A stretch of 64,000 bases of DNA from Cryptomeria japonica. Taxonomy: Eukaryota; Streptophyta; Pinopsida; Cupressales; Cupressaceae. Below the pieces are notes generated by a model. It did not search any database, was not told the origin of the DNA, and saw only the letters and a program-made list of their open reading frames with translations. The DNA lies in contig NC_081405.1 of the NCBI RefSeq assembly GCF_030272615.1, forward strand, positions 649,985,420 through 650,049,419. Direction: 5' to 3'. The position numbers were made by a program, and so were the translations under genes. Positions 21,071-31,487 of this stretch are shown here, one piece after another (position 1 is the first letter of the stretch; each line of letters opens with the position of its first letter).

Positions 21071-21400
21071 TAGATTAGGTGGGAGAGGTATGGAGAGGGA
21101 GATACCAATGGATAGAGAGGAGAGAGCCACTAGAGAGGGATATACCGGTGAGGCAGCTATGGAGACAGGAAAGGGATTAGGTGGAGATATGTGGGAGTGA
21201 CTGATAGTACATTTGTAGTCTCGACTTGAGGCATCCGAGACATGGGTGGAGGATTTGGAGGCAGAGGTTGTAGCTAGAGATGTGCAACTATTTGCACGAG
21301 AGTCAGAGCTGACTGTAGTGCTGCAGGAGAGAGATTAGGCCATGGACAGGGTGATCTAGTTGCAAGAGAGAGTGAGGATATTACTGTTACAAGAAACAAG

Positions 21401-22411
21401 AGAAGAGAACTTTGTGAAAAATTGCAAAATAAAAATGATGAAAAGGAATCACTAAATGATATGATAGGCAAATTAAAACAAGAGATCATGACAACAAAAA
21501 ATGAAATGCAGGATATGACTATGAGATTCTGCAAAGAGATTGAGGACAGAAAGAAGAATGAAGAAGAATTGACCAGAAGATTAAGTGATGCAGCAAATGA
21601 GAACACAAGACTTAGCTATGAAAATGACATGTTGAAGATAGATCTGATGCATACTCAAAATGAATTGAATGAACTAATGAGACAAAAGGAGATCTTGGAA
21701 AGAGAATTGGAAACTACAAATCAACACAAAGAAAAATTCAAGAAAAGCTCAGAAGAACTTGGTACCTTATTGAAGAATCAAAAACCCAAAGGTGACACTT
21801 CTGGAGTTGGATTTGAAGTTGGAGAAAGCTTTGGTACTACAAATACCCAGGATCAAAGCAAACCGGTAAGACCCTCTAATACCTACAAATTCAATGGAAA
21901 ATGCTTTAACTATAATAAATATGGTCATAGGGCAAATGAATGTAGATCTAGGAATTATCAGAACATCAATCCTCCCACTGGTCAATGCACCAAATGCAAC
22001 AAGATTGGTCATAACTCTGAAAATTGTAGAATGAATGTAAGATGTTATGTTTGTGGAAGATTTGGTCATTTATCAAATAAATGTAGAACACAAACCGGCA
22101 TAGGTTATGGGAAAGCTATTTATAAAAATAATGTAACTTGTTATGCATGTAACAAGATTGGTCATATTGCTAAATTCTATAGAAGTAAAGGTACACCAAT
22201 AGATAACAAAAGTACTAGCTTGAAAGGTAAAGAAAAGGTTGAAGAGGTTAAGCAAGAATTCTCAAAGCAATGGATTAGAAAAGGTGATCTAAATATTGGG
22301 GTTACTCCTCCACCGATAGAATCAACAAATGCTTCACCGACAGAACAATATGATGCTCCACCGGCAGGACAGAGCAATGCTCCATTGGTAGGATGTTCTT
22401 CATCAAACTAA
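21401..22411 (+). CDS. Gag-like protein: coiled coil plus four CCHC-type zinc knuckles
   Basis: An uninterrupted frame of about 336 codons; numbering below starts at the TTG at 21422, and the true N-terminus is lost by truncation. Residues 1-115 are a long charged coiled coil. Residues 161-174, 189-202, 208-221 and 240-253 are C-x2-C-x4-H-x4-C knuckles. The second and third are intact (CTKCNKIGH..., CYVCGRFGH...); the first has lost its second Cys (CFNY) and the fourth its last Cys (KFY), both Cys to Tyr. The tail (280-329) is rich in P, S, T and A. By analogy with Gag, the knuckles should bind element RNA and the coiled coil should assemble particles. It has no recognisable copia UBN2 or gypsy Gag domain, so it is a non-standard type. 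Confidence 0.75.
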   Translation, partial: RRELCEKLQNKNDEKESLNDMIGKLKQEIMTTKNEMQDMTMRFCKEIEDRKKNEEELTRRLSDAANENTRLSYENDMLKIDLMHTQNELNELMRQKEILERELETTNQHKEKFKKSSEELGTLLKNQKPKGDTSGVGFEVGESFGTTNTQDQSKPVRPSNTYKFNGKCFNYNKYGHRANECRSRNYQNINPPTGQCTKCNKIGHNSENCRMNVRCYVCGRFGHLSNKCRTQTGIGYGKAIYKNNVTCYACNKIGHIAKFYRSKGTPIDNKSTSLKGKEKVEEVKQEFSKQWIRKGDLNIGVTPPPIESTNASPTEQYDAPPAGQSNAPLVGCSSSN

Positions 22412-22791
22412 AGAAAGTTATCTTGAGGGTTTGGCAATTTAATGACACATGTGCTATTATTCCCTCGGTTAGAGAAAAGAAGTTGAAAATCCTTCATTAC
22501 CGGTAAATAAAGTTGAAGTTAATACATTACCGACAAACAATTAATGTGGTAGGTGACAGAAAAGACTTTTTAAAATAAGGTTTTTGGCTCCATTTCATTT
22601 CATCATGAATTCAAACCTTCAAAAGAGCGCGAAGATTTTTGAGCTAAGGCATTCCGAGCAAAGAGGCAAAGCACTTAAGCAACCAATCCATCCAAAGGCA
22701 GAAAAAGGTATTTATCATCATAGCATCCTCCTCTGCACCTGAATTCATAGCAAACCCTATAGTAGTCAAGGTTATAAAATGACCTAGGCCC
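22412..22791 (+). other. Spacer between Gag-like and X-like genes
   Basis: No supported gene. Repeated ACCGGTA / ACCGACA words, typical of this family, are scattered here. Confidence 0.5.
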
Positions 22792-23666
22792 ATGTTTCAG
22801 CTAGTTCCCGAGGTAGCTAAGAAAGATGACAACACAGGTGCATTTTCCCAAATTCCAAAGGGTGTTGTTTATGCAGAAGACCCTAGAATGTATATTCATT
22901 GCAACATAGAGGAATTAGGTGATGAAGAAATCAAAGACATGTATAAATCTGTCATATGTGACAATGCTAGAAATGTGAAGCCCAAATATAAAATTGTTGA
23001 AACCCTAGGATTCACTGAAATCCTTTGTATTCCTAAATTTCCTGAGGAAGTGGTTAGGATAGTTCTTAGCATGGTACATGGTTCATTCTTTTGGCTTGAT
23101 TCAGTTCACAAGATTACCAAGGAAGCTGTGAAAGTAGTAATAGGGTTACCTTCCACCAGTACCAGACCCGACAAAACCAAGAAGGTCTCCAATGACCTAT
23201 AACAAACTTAACTGGTGCAACATCTGACAAGAGATCATTAAGGGTTAATGATGTGACCAATACAAATGTTATATTTGTTAGCATGATTCTAGGTTACAAA
23301 GCAACTCATGCAAATAGGCTTAACTCTGTTTCCAGTTTATGCATAAAAAGTGCTTATGACATGGTTAAGGACAATGTGAAAATTGATATCTGTGAATGGT
23401 TAAAAGATGAGTTAATTGAAAATTTGGCAAAAATCAAGAAGGATAAGAAAGGAACCTTTAAATTTGGAAATTTACTTGTATGCTTGATGCTACACATAAC
23501 CAAACAGGCTCTCGGTATAGGCAACAAGGTTTTTAGATTTGACCTACCGGTAGGAAAACAATTGTCTGACTTATTCAATAGCATGGGTGAAAACAAAGAT
23601 AAGAATATCCATGAGTACTTTCAAGCACTTAAGGTCAGAATGAATAGGAGGATCAGACTATCATAG
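22792..23666 (+). pseudogene. X-like gene of family A, N-terminal half
   Basis: Two open blocks (22792-23202 and 23253-23666) separated by a frameshift around 23195-23220. The first includes EDPRMYIHCNIEELGDEE, ETLGFTEILCIPKFPEEV and VHGSFFWLDSVHKITKEAV, then VIGLP. The second includes RSLRVNDVTNTNVIFVSMI, LGYKATHANRL, KFGNLLVCL and HEYFQALKVRMNRR. Family B encodes the same blocks in the same order (57521-55166, minus). I do not recognise the fold. The ITKE..V.GLP segment resembles the GEM.VTLEDV..L segment of plant mobile domains, so a distant PMD relation is possible. The frameshift makes this copy defective. Confidence 0.6.
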
Positions 23667-25903
23667 GAAATTGTCAACAAATATAAGGATGAGATCTGGA
23701 TGGAAGAAGTCATCCCAAGAACAATCTGGGTTACAGAGATGGGGTATGAAATAGATGACCACATAGTGGAAACTTATGCCAAAGCACTTCTGGAAGCCCC
23801 CCATGAACCAAAGGAAGAAGTATTTGGTAGTGTAGAGCACATTGAAAGTCAAATTCAATCTAAAAAGAGAGTAAAGAAAGTTGAGGCATCTGTGAGGAAG
23901 GGATCCAAGCAAGCAAAAGCATTAAAAGATGATGTATTAAAGAAAACCAGCATAACAGAAGAAGAGTTGGCAGCTCAACAGACTGAAACTCATCTATCAC
24001 CAGTAGATACCTCCTTAGAAGGAGACATGCCTACAACATTCAAAAGAGTTGTTAGGAAAAGAGACCCCTCACTAGTATCCACTCCTTCACCTAGAAGGAC
24101 AAGACAGAAGCAACAAGCTGTAAGGTCTCCAGTCAAGAAAGTGCCACCTAAGAAAAAGCTGACCCCCAAGAAGAAGAAGAAGACAGACACTGACTTGGCT
24201 CCTTTTGACATATTGCTGAATGAGATCACAGAGGAAGGAAAATTGAAAAACATAGGGAAAATCTATGACACCCTATCAGAGGATGAGAAAGGACAAGTGG
24301 AGGAAAGTGTTATACTACACATGGATATGTATAAAAAGTTTTTGATGCAAGTCCTAAATGAAATTCCTGATGAGTTATATAAAAGACTTGAGGCTAGAAG
24401 GCAAGGAATAATTGAGTTAGATAAGAAAATTAAAATAGAAAAATTACTTGCAGTATATTCGGTCAACACACCTAAGGAAATTGATGATTTGATAGCTCAG
24501 GCCAACCGGATAGTCTTTTCCACTGCACACCGGCAAATATCATTATTGGCAGGTAGAATTACTGAAGTTTCAACTGAAATAGAAGATGGTTGGGATAGAT
24601 TCTTGGTTGAAAAGGAAAAACAAGAAGAATATATGAATCCCAAGCCCATTCTGGTATATCAAAAGGATAAAGGGAAAGGTAAAGTTGGTGGACCACCAAG
24701 TATCAAGATCAGAGACAACTTACCCCCACCTCCTTTAAATACTCCATCAGTAAAAACAACTGTAGAAGATCAACCGGCAACTGAGAGCATGGACACAGAG
24801 GATAATAATCCTAATCCTGAAGTCCTATATACTATAAATGTTGATACTCAAAAAATCAACATAGTGGTAGATAAGGATACCACAGATAAATCTGATAACA
24901 AAGAGCAACTGGCAGCAGATTCAGAGAAAAAGATGGATTCTAGAGCACAAACAAAGCAACCACCAGAACAGACTCCATCAGTAAGAAATGATGCAGGAAA
25001 AACTGTGCTTAAAGAGATGGAGACACAAACAGACCTACCAGAGGTCAATACTAGCATGGCCACCTCCACCAACACTCAGTTTATTGGGTCACCATCAAAT
25101 GTAACAGAGGTATTGCTTGAATCTATCAAGAAAATAACAGATTATAGCTCACAAGCATATAAAGCGATAGATGATTCAATTCCAGTTTTGAAATTAATAG
25201 CTCCAAATTGTAATATAGCCAACAAAGATTCTTTAGGCCAGTTGGATACACTTTGTAAATATATTTCTAGAAATTTTGAGCAAACAAAGGTAGAAACTGT
25301 AAAAGAAAGTGTAGAAAAAGAAAAACAGAAATTCTTTGAGGAAGGAATAAAGAAGTGTAATAGGGAATTTGACACACTTCTACCGGAACTGTGCAATTTG
25401 TAGAAAGAGTACAAAACTCCGTACAAAGACACCTCTAAGATAAACTTTTTGACCACAGATGTAGATAAAATGATGAGTAAGGTATAGGAAAAGATCAATA
25501 AAATTGCTGATAATTTTGTTAACTCACCTGATACATTATTAGTTTTTGAGGAAAAGATAACAAATTTTGAGGAAGAGTTGCTCAAATTAGAGAGAGAAAA
25601 AGAGAAAATAATAAACTTTGAGGAAGAGTTGCTCAAATTAGAGAGAGAAAAAGAGAAAATAATAAACAAGGCAAAATTTTTGAGATCTAAACTAAGTCCA
25701 AGATTGGACTATTTAGCATCTCTGCGTAAGGAAATCTCAGAAGCACTAACATAGGGTAGCAAAACACCGGTAGAGCACTTGCAACATCTCACCGATATAG
25801 TATACAGAACTGAGATAGCAATAAAGGAGAGCAAGAAGTTTATGGATGGTATAAACTTAATTTTGGGAGATATTCTTCAGATAATAACTACCCAACTACA
25901 AGG
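23667..25903 (+). pseudogene. X-like gene of family A, C-terminal half (basic linker and coiled coil)
   Basis: After a TAG at 23664-23666 the frame is open for 23700-25403 (567 codons). It starts with MGYEIDDHIVETYAKALL (compare MGYEIDFDIAQ in family B), then has a strongly basic stretch (KKVPPKKKLTPKKKKKTD, about 24135-24185) that could serve nuclear import or nucleic acid binding. A region follows that is predicted helical by composition. Past a stop at 25401 the sequence stays protein-like to a TAG near 25905 with further stops at 25485 and 25752. This last part holds an exact 51-bp, 17-codon tandem duplication (25566-25667) of a heptad-like NFEEELLKLEREKEKII segment. The end (SPRLDYLASLRKEISEAL) aligns by eye with the end of the family B gene. 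Confidence 0.6.
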
Positions 25904-25937
25904 TTGAGGTTATTGGTACAACTACAAAATCTACTAA

Positions 25938-26095
25938 CCTTTGTCATTGATGCCAAAGGGGGAGTAGTAGAAGAGAAAATTCAAAACACAGGGATCACAT
26001 GCTCAGGGGGAGCCCTCACATTTTTGGTATACACATTTTTGGATATCTTTTTGAAATTTCTCATGAGTGTTGCCATTAATGCCAAAGGGGGAGAT
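25938..26095 (+). other. Doubled polypurine tract of family A
   Basis: GATGCCAAAGGGGGAG at about 25949-25964 and AATGCCAAAGGGGGAG at about 26078-26093, about 130 bp apart; the second abuts the LTR. A third G-rich run (CAGGGGGAG) lies near 26004. The element at 62924-64000 has the same arrangement, reversed. Confidence 0.75.
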
Positions 26096-26974
26096 TGTTG
26101 GCATATGGACACTCCAATGAGACATTGTGTGTGATTGAAGGTTTTGTCATTGATGGCAACCTTGCAATCCCATGGCACTGGCAAGACATTATATCGGCAA
26201 AGCATTATACAGGCAACCTTGCAATCCTATGGCACCGGCAAGACATTATACCGGCAAAATATAACACAAGCAAGATAGTGCACCGGCATCAGAAGATCAA
26301 TCTACACCGACACCGACATAAAAGATGTTCACCGACACAGAAGGAAATATGTATACTGGCACAGAAGCCAACAGGATTTTTGATATGTAATATTTTGTTT
26401 ATTATTGTAAGCCGACTTGGCAAATTGTAAAATGACTCTTGTATATAAAAGAGATCATTATAGTCATTTATAGGTAATGAAAAATATGCAATAAATAAAT
26501 TGTAAGGCAGACCTAATGTACGAATTGTAGGTCAAGGGTATATGTAAAGAACATAGCAAGAACCGGTACTAAATCCGGCATTGAAGATGCTATTGTAAAG
26601 CAGTACAGAACATTGGATTTGTGTAAATCCTCATTGTAAGTCAGTGTGACTTCTTATTGAGTAGTGAGCTCTAGGTAGTTGGCCTTCCTGCATGTGCAAG
26701 CCCCTATTGTAAGTAATATTCTCTTATTGGCCAGTAAGTGAATATTGTTGGTCACAAATCCCACCGAGGTTTTTCCCACACTGGATTTCCTCGTTAAACA
26801 TCTTGTGTTATGGTGTTCTTTTCATGTGGATGATTTTAATTCTGTTATTTGCATTAATTCTTGCATACTGGTATATTGTTAATTTATATTCTGCATATTC
26901 AGTTTTAAGAAAATTTCATTACTGGTCAGATACTGATTCACCCCCCCCTCTCAGTATCTGTGGGAACCCTAACA
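26096..26974 (+). mobile_element. 3' LTR of family A (plus strand)
   Basis: 879 bp, TGTTGGCATATGG ... GGGAACCCTAACA. TATA-like box TATATAAAAG at 26442-26451. Repeated CACCGGCA / ACCGACA words lie upstream in U3 (26160-26350). Near the 3' end comes CTGATTCACCCCCCCCTCTC followed by AGTATCTG, the conserved copia-type terminal tract. Confidence 0.9.
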
Positions 26975-27346
26975 ATTTGTTCATTACTTGTAACTCATAT
27001 GGTGTATACTTTTAAACTATCTATTGCTCATAATGTGTATACCCAAGTACCGACACCGATAATGCTAATATTGTGTATTTTGATTGAGTGAATTTTCTTT
27101 GAGTCCTTCATGCATGAAGAGATTGGAGTGAAGTTATTATTTCGTAAACTCATGCTTATGGAGCGAAGTTCATCATTTCAAGAACCAATTAAGACAAGAT
27201 TTGAGTACATAAAGCAGATTTGAAATTTAACTAAGGATGAGTTGGCTTAGGTAAGGTTTTCATTTAAATTTTATTCCATAAAAAGTCGGCCTTAGGGTAA
27301 GAGACACACCTATTCATCCAAATCACCTATAAAAGAAGAGTTGAAT
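26975..27346. other. Unassigned sequence
   Basis: No gene, repeat or LTR structure recognised. Confidence 0.4.
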
Positions 27347-28480
27347 CACTTATGGATGATTTGTGTGAACCTATGGGGTTGTGTTATTTTTGACTAAAAA
27401 AGCCTCTCTTGGTTTTAGACAACTTGATTCCGTTTTCTTGTGGTGAGATTTTTTTTGTCGCATCAAAAATCGTCAGTGAGAGGTGGCAAAATAGTGCATC
27501 TTTCGTTCTGCTTGTCATGGGAACAAACCGTCAATGCGAGTGCATCTGAGTGGTTAGGTTTACACTAGGTGTACCCTTTTCTCACTACCCAAGATGTCTA
27601 TTCACTTTTTGCCACCTCGCAACGACATTTTCCCTTGAGCGCTCAAAGTGGAAAAAATGGTCAAACTTAGACGTCACATAAATCGAGACCATGGCACTTA
27701 TGGACAATCTATTTGAACCTATTAGGTCATGTTGTTTGTGCCTAAAAATTCCTCTCTTGGTTTTGGGCAACTCGATTCTATTTTGTTATCGTGATTTTTT
27801 TTGTTGCATTAAAAATTGTCAAAAACCGTCAGTGAGAGGTGGCAAAATAGTGCATCTTTCATTCTGCTTGTCGTGGGAACAAACCGTCAGCGCGAGCATG
27901 TTTGAGTGGCTAGGTTTACGCTATGTGTTTCCTTTTCTTTCTCCCCAAGATGTCACATCATTTCGAGCCACCTCGTAGTGACGTTTTCCCTTGAGCGCTC
28001 AAAGTGGAAAAAATGGTCAAACTTTGACATCGTGTAACTCAGAGACCATGGCACTTATGGATGATCTATTTGAACCTATGGGTTCATGTTTTCATTTCCT
28101 AAAAAATCCTCTCTCGGTTTCAGGCAACTCGATTCCATTTTCTTGTGCTGAGATTTTTTTTATCGCATAAAAAACTGTCAGTGAGAGGTGGCAAAATAGT
28201 GCATCTTTCATTTTTCTTGTCATGGGAATGAACCATCACCGCAAGTGCATCCAGGTGGCTAGGTTTATGCTAGGTGTGCCCTTGTCTCGCTCTCCAAGAC
28301 ATCTGATCATTCTGAGTCACCTTGTAGTGATGTTTTCCCTTGAGCGCTCAAAGTGGAAAAAATGGTCAAAATTTAACATCGCATAACTCAAAGAATGTGG
28401 CACTTATGGATGACCTATTTGAACCTATATGGTCATGTTTCCTCTACCTAAAAAGGCCTCTCTTGGTTTCAGACTATTCC
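27347..28480. repeat. Tandem repeat, about 350-bp unit, 3.2 copies
   Basis: Units start with CACTTATGGATGATCT-like sequence at 27347, 27694, 28052 and 28401, i.e. 347, 358 and 349 bp apart; the last is partial. Each full unit holds CTCTCTTGGTTT, GTGAGAGGTGGCAAAATAGT and the perfect palindrome TTGAGCGCTCAA followed by AGTGGAAAAAATGGTCAAA. Small open frames inside are not consistent between units, so it is non-coding satellite-like DNA. Confidence 0.85.
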
Positions 28481-28739
28481 TACTAGCCCTTCAAATTAGG
28501 TAATTCAACAATAACTCAAAACTTTCCCAAAACACTTGGAAAATAATTTGCATATTTAGACACCCATTTGCAAGTTATTTAACATATGTCAGAATTAAAA
28601 TCAGTTATTTATAATCAAATAGTACAAATTTATAATCAAATGGTAGAATTTTATTACAAATGTATTTATAACCAAATGGTACAAATTTGGGCTCTCAAAA
28701 TTTGCAAATCAGCCCCATGGACACTTTCATATATAAAAT

Positions 28740-29000
28740 TTGGCATCTAATATAAACGATCAAGCTCATTACTATTTATATTTACAAAATTTTGCATCTA
28801 AATATGCAAATTACAACTTATTGTTTTTTTATACAAAAATTAGCATCTAGATATGCACATTACAACTCATTGTTGATTTTTTATACAAAATTTAGCCTTT
28901 AAATATGCACATTACAACTCATTGATGTTTTTATATACAAAATTTGGCATCTACATATACACATTACAGATCATATGCATATTACAACTCATATGCATGT
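28740..29000. repeat. AT-rich tandem repeat, about 51-bp unit, five copies
   Basis: GCATCTA-like starts at 28743, 28794, 28843, 28895 and 28947, followed by ATATGCACATTACAACTCAT and TTTTTATACAAAATTT. 28480-28740 holds related but more diverged AT-rich sequence without a gene. Confidence 0.7.
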
Positions 29001-29099
29001 AGAGAACATCCAAAAAAATGAAGTTACAACATTTCACAAAAGATATATACAAAATTTTCAAAATTATTCTACCATATTGTAGAATTATTCTTCTAGATG

Positions 29100-31487
29100 G
29101 CCCAAAATCAATCAAGTGAACCTTCTAGATCAGCTCTAACCCTTAGTGTCTCAAGTATTGCCTCGTGGTCTGATTCACAAACTTTCGACAAATCCTTGTT
29201 AAGAGGTCTACCACGATATTTAATCAAATGAATATTTGTTGCAACAAGAAGGTTTTAGTAACGACTGCTAAATAAATGAGTTTAAGAGGTCTCAATACAA
29301 CTCGACACAACAACAGTACCTTCTAAGCCATGTCCCTGTCACAACAATGGATCCTTTTGGGTACTCAATACCCTCTCCATCAACCACTATAGAATTCAAT
29401 TTCGTTTTGGCCTCAATACAATGACACAAAAAGTAATATGTTCCTTCTTCGTTGTTCTCATCTGCAATAATTGCATATACATGACCTGCGTTTAATAGAA
29501 GGATATAAGTTAATACTAAAATCAGCATAAGTTAATATTAATAAATTAAGCTTAAAATTGTAGCAAATTGCAACCCTTTACCTGGTTCAACTATGTCTGA
29601 TACATGGTCAAAATCCACTAATGCTTCAATCTGGTTCATTTGTATTGCTTTAGGAAGTTGATATGTATCTAGGGTTTGCAAAGGTCTACAAGACCACTAG
29701 TGAACCCACTCTTTTGATTCACACTCATCCCACAAAAAATGCATACATGAAGAGCAAAAGAATGCAATCTATCTAGTATAAATAACTAGTGATGTTGCAT
29801 TTGAACTTCTAAATGAATGCATGTCACTTGATCCAGTAAGTGTACAACAATCTAGATAGTTTTCAATGTTGGATTCACTTATTAACCAAAAATATCTAGA
29901 AACCATAGACTTACCTGCATTACTTAGTCCCATCGTAGAGTTACACCATTGCACAATTTTTTTTTCATCTATTAACATTGCACCACCTTCGTACTTCAAC
30001 TCCTCTCTGATAAGAGCTCTTTTCACACATGTTGCCACACCATCATGCTCTCCCTTTCCATGCCCTGCCTTAATTAAATTCCAAAAATGTTACACACCAC
30101 TTGTCACATGCATCCTAGTCAACTAGTAGAACATCCTTGCATTCTTGAATTGTGCGGTGCAATTGTCTGACCATATTAAGTGTCGGTTGTATCTTATATC
30201 TCTTTCCCTTAAAATATCATAGAAGACTATAAAGCATCCTTGCACAAACTCTAAGGAATGAGTACGATCATCACTGATATAGAAGTGATATTCTCTTATA
30301 ACCTTTCTATCCTTCTCGATGCTATCATGTGCATGCATGAATGCTATGTGTACTAAAATTGTAACTTGTGTAGAGTGGTAATACATAGATTGTACTTCAT
30401 TTTATGACTTTAGTGTATAATTCTCAGCAAAATCAATGATAGAGACAATAGTGTCGAGGGGGAAAGTGTCCTTACACAACTTGAATTGTTCATTTAACCA
30501 CCTAGCTCTATGTGTGTGACCTATGTACTCATACACTAGTTTCTCTAGAAACATCTTCATAAAATCAGCTAAGCATATATCCCTTTTCACTAACTCACAC
30601 CTCTTTAATTCTTTTCCATCTTTAACACCATATGTGACTGACTTATATTTTCCAATAGAAACTAGTTCCTTACCAATTTCATGTGTGCTATCGAGATGTA
30701 GGCTTCTATGCAACTGTTACAAACCACCACATGCAGGACAAAAACCTCTCAAACACATCATCTTATAGTAAATGCACCTGTCATCTCGTCTACATAGTAC
30801 ACTTGAAATAAATTCTCTCGGTGACTTAGGAGGTGCTTGTAGACCACATTCCAACAAAACATCGTTAGTATGTAAAGTCCAACAGATATAGCGATAAATA
30901 TCATAATGCATGGAAAATTCAACATGGACCGTACAACATGTAGTATGTTCATGATTAATCTTAACATAACATCTTTGAAGAAACCTTTCATAAAATTGTG
31001 TTTGAGTGGTATCTAAATAGTGTTTTGGATGTGGTTCACGATTACTAATTCCAATTCACCTTCTAACAACATCTCTTTGGTTGGGTGAAACCCTTGTGTT
31101 GTCATGCCAATATTTCTCAATTAACATTCTTAGTGCATCAACAAAAACCTTGTCCTTCCGTGGGAGTCTACCCAAGAATGTCCAAAGAGAATTATTGTTA
31201 GGATCCTCAATTTTCTCTCACCTCTCTAAGGCATAGTGTAATGTGGTTCTATTTATCCTTAATGACTTGCTTGTTTTGCTTATTAAACAAGATTTTTTCA
31301 TTTCCTTTCCCATTATAGTTGACGTGAGGACACAATGAGTAACATTAGCATCTTTAGTGCGTTATTTCAAACCAATGGCTTGGTATGCATCAAAAAGGTT
31401 TCTCACAATGGCTCTTTCACTATTATTTTTGGATGTTCTTCACCCCAAAATTTTCATTGTCTCTCTAAATTTCATATTTTTAATCAT
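29100..31487 (-). pseudogene. Transposase-like gene relic (SDxCxxQFKN / GHGKGEHDG family)
   Basis: Minus-strand blocks in order: a Cys-rich stretch (CRRDDRCIYYKMMCLRGFCPACGG, 30850-30720), KRDICLADFMKMFLEKLVYEYIGHTHRARW (about 30590-30500), HFYISDDRTHSLEFVQ, IWSDNCTAQFKNA (about 30165-30125), GHGKGEHDG then ATCVKRALIREEL (about 30070-29990), and YAIIADENNEEGTYYF (29475-29430). The D-rich strand, the SDxCxxQFKN box and the GKGEHDG box look like successive acidic catalytic blocks of an RNase H-like (DDE-type) enzyme. I recall this motif set from repetitive, transposon-derived plant and animal proteins, but cannot name the superfamily with certainty. Stops and frameshifts separate the blocks. 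I found no terminal inverted repeats. Confidence 0.5.

Larger units (their letters stand above)
21365..26974 (+). mobile_element. Family A LTR element, 5'-truncated, with Gag-like and X-like genes and no pol
   Basis: The left boundary is where similarity to the Gag-like ORF at 1-609 (reversed) starts, at about 21365-21375; the LTR, primer site and first part of gag are missing. Inside are the multi-CCHC Gag-like gene (to 22411), an X-like gene broken into several frames (22792-25900), a doubled polypurine tract and the 3' LTR (26096-26974). No RT, RNase H, protease or integrase motif is visible, so the family is non-autonomous. Family B (51407-60234) has the same gene order. Confidence 0.8.

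Noticed and set aside
20858-21073. Frame rich in R and W
   Set aside because: GGA/GGT low-complexity sequence in the tail of the PMD relic; composition alone produces it.
27347-29000. Tandem arrays as a possible CRISPR array
   Set aside because: Units are contiguous repeats of 350 or 51 bp without unique spacers, in a plant-type repeat setting.
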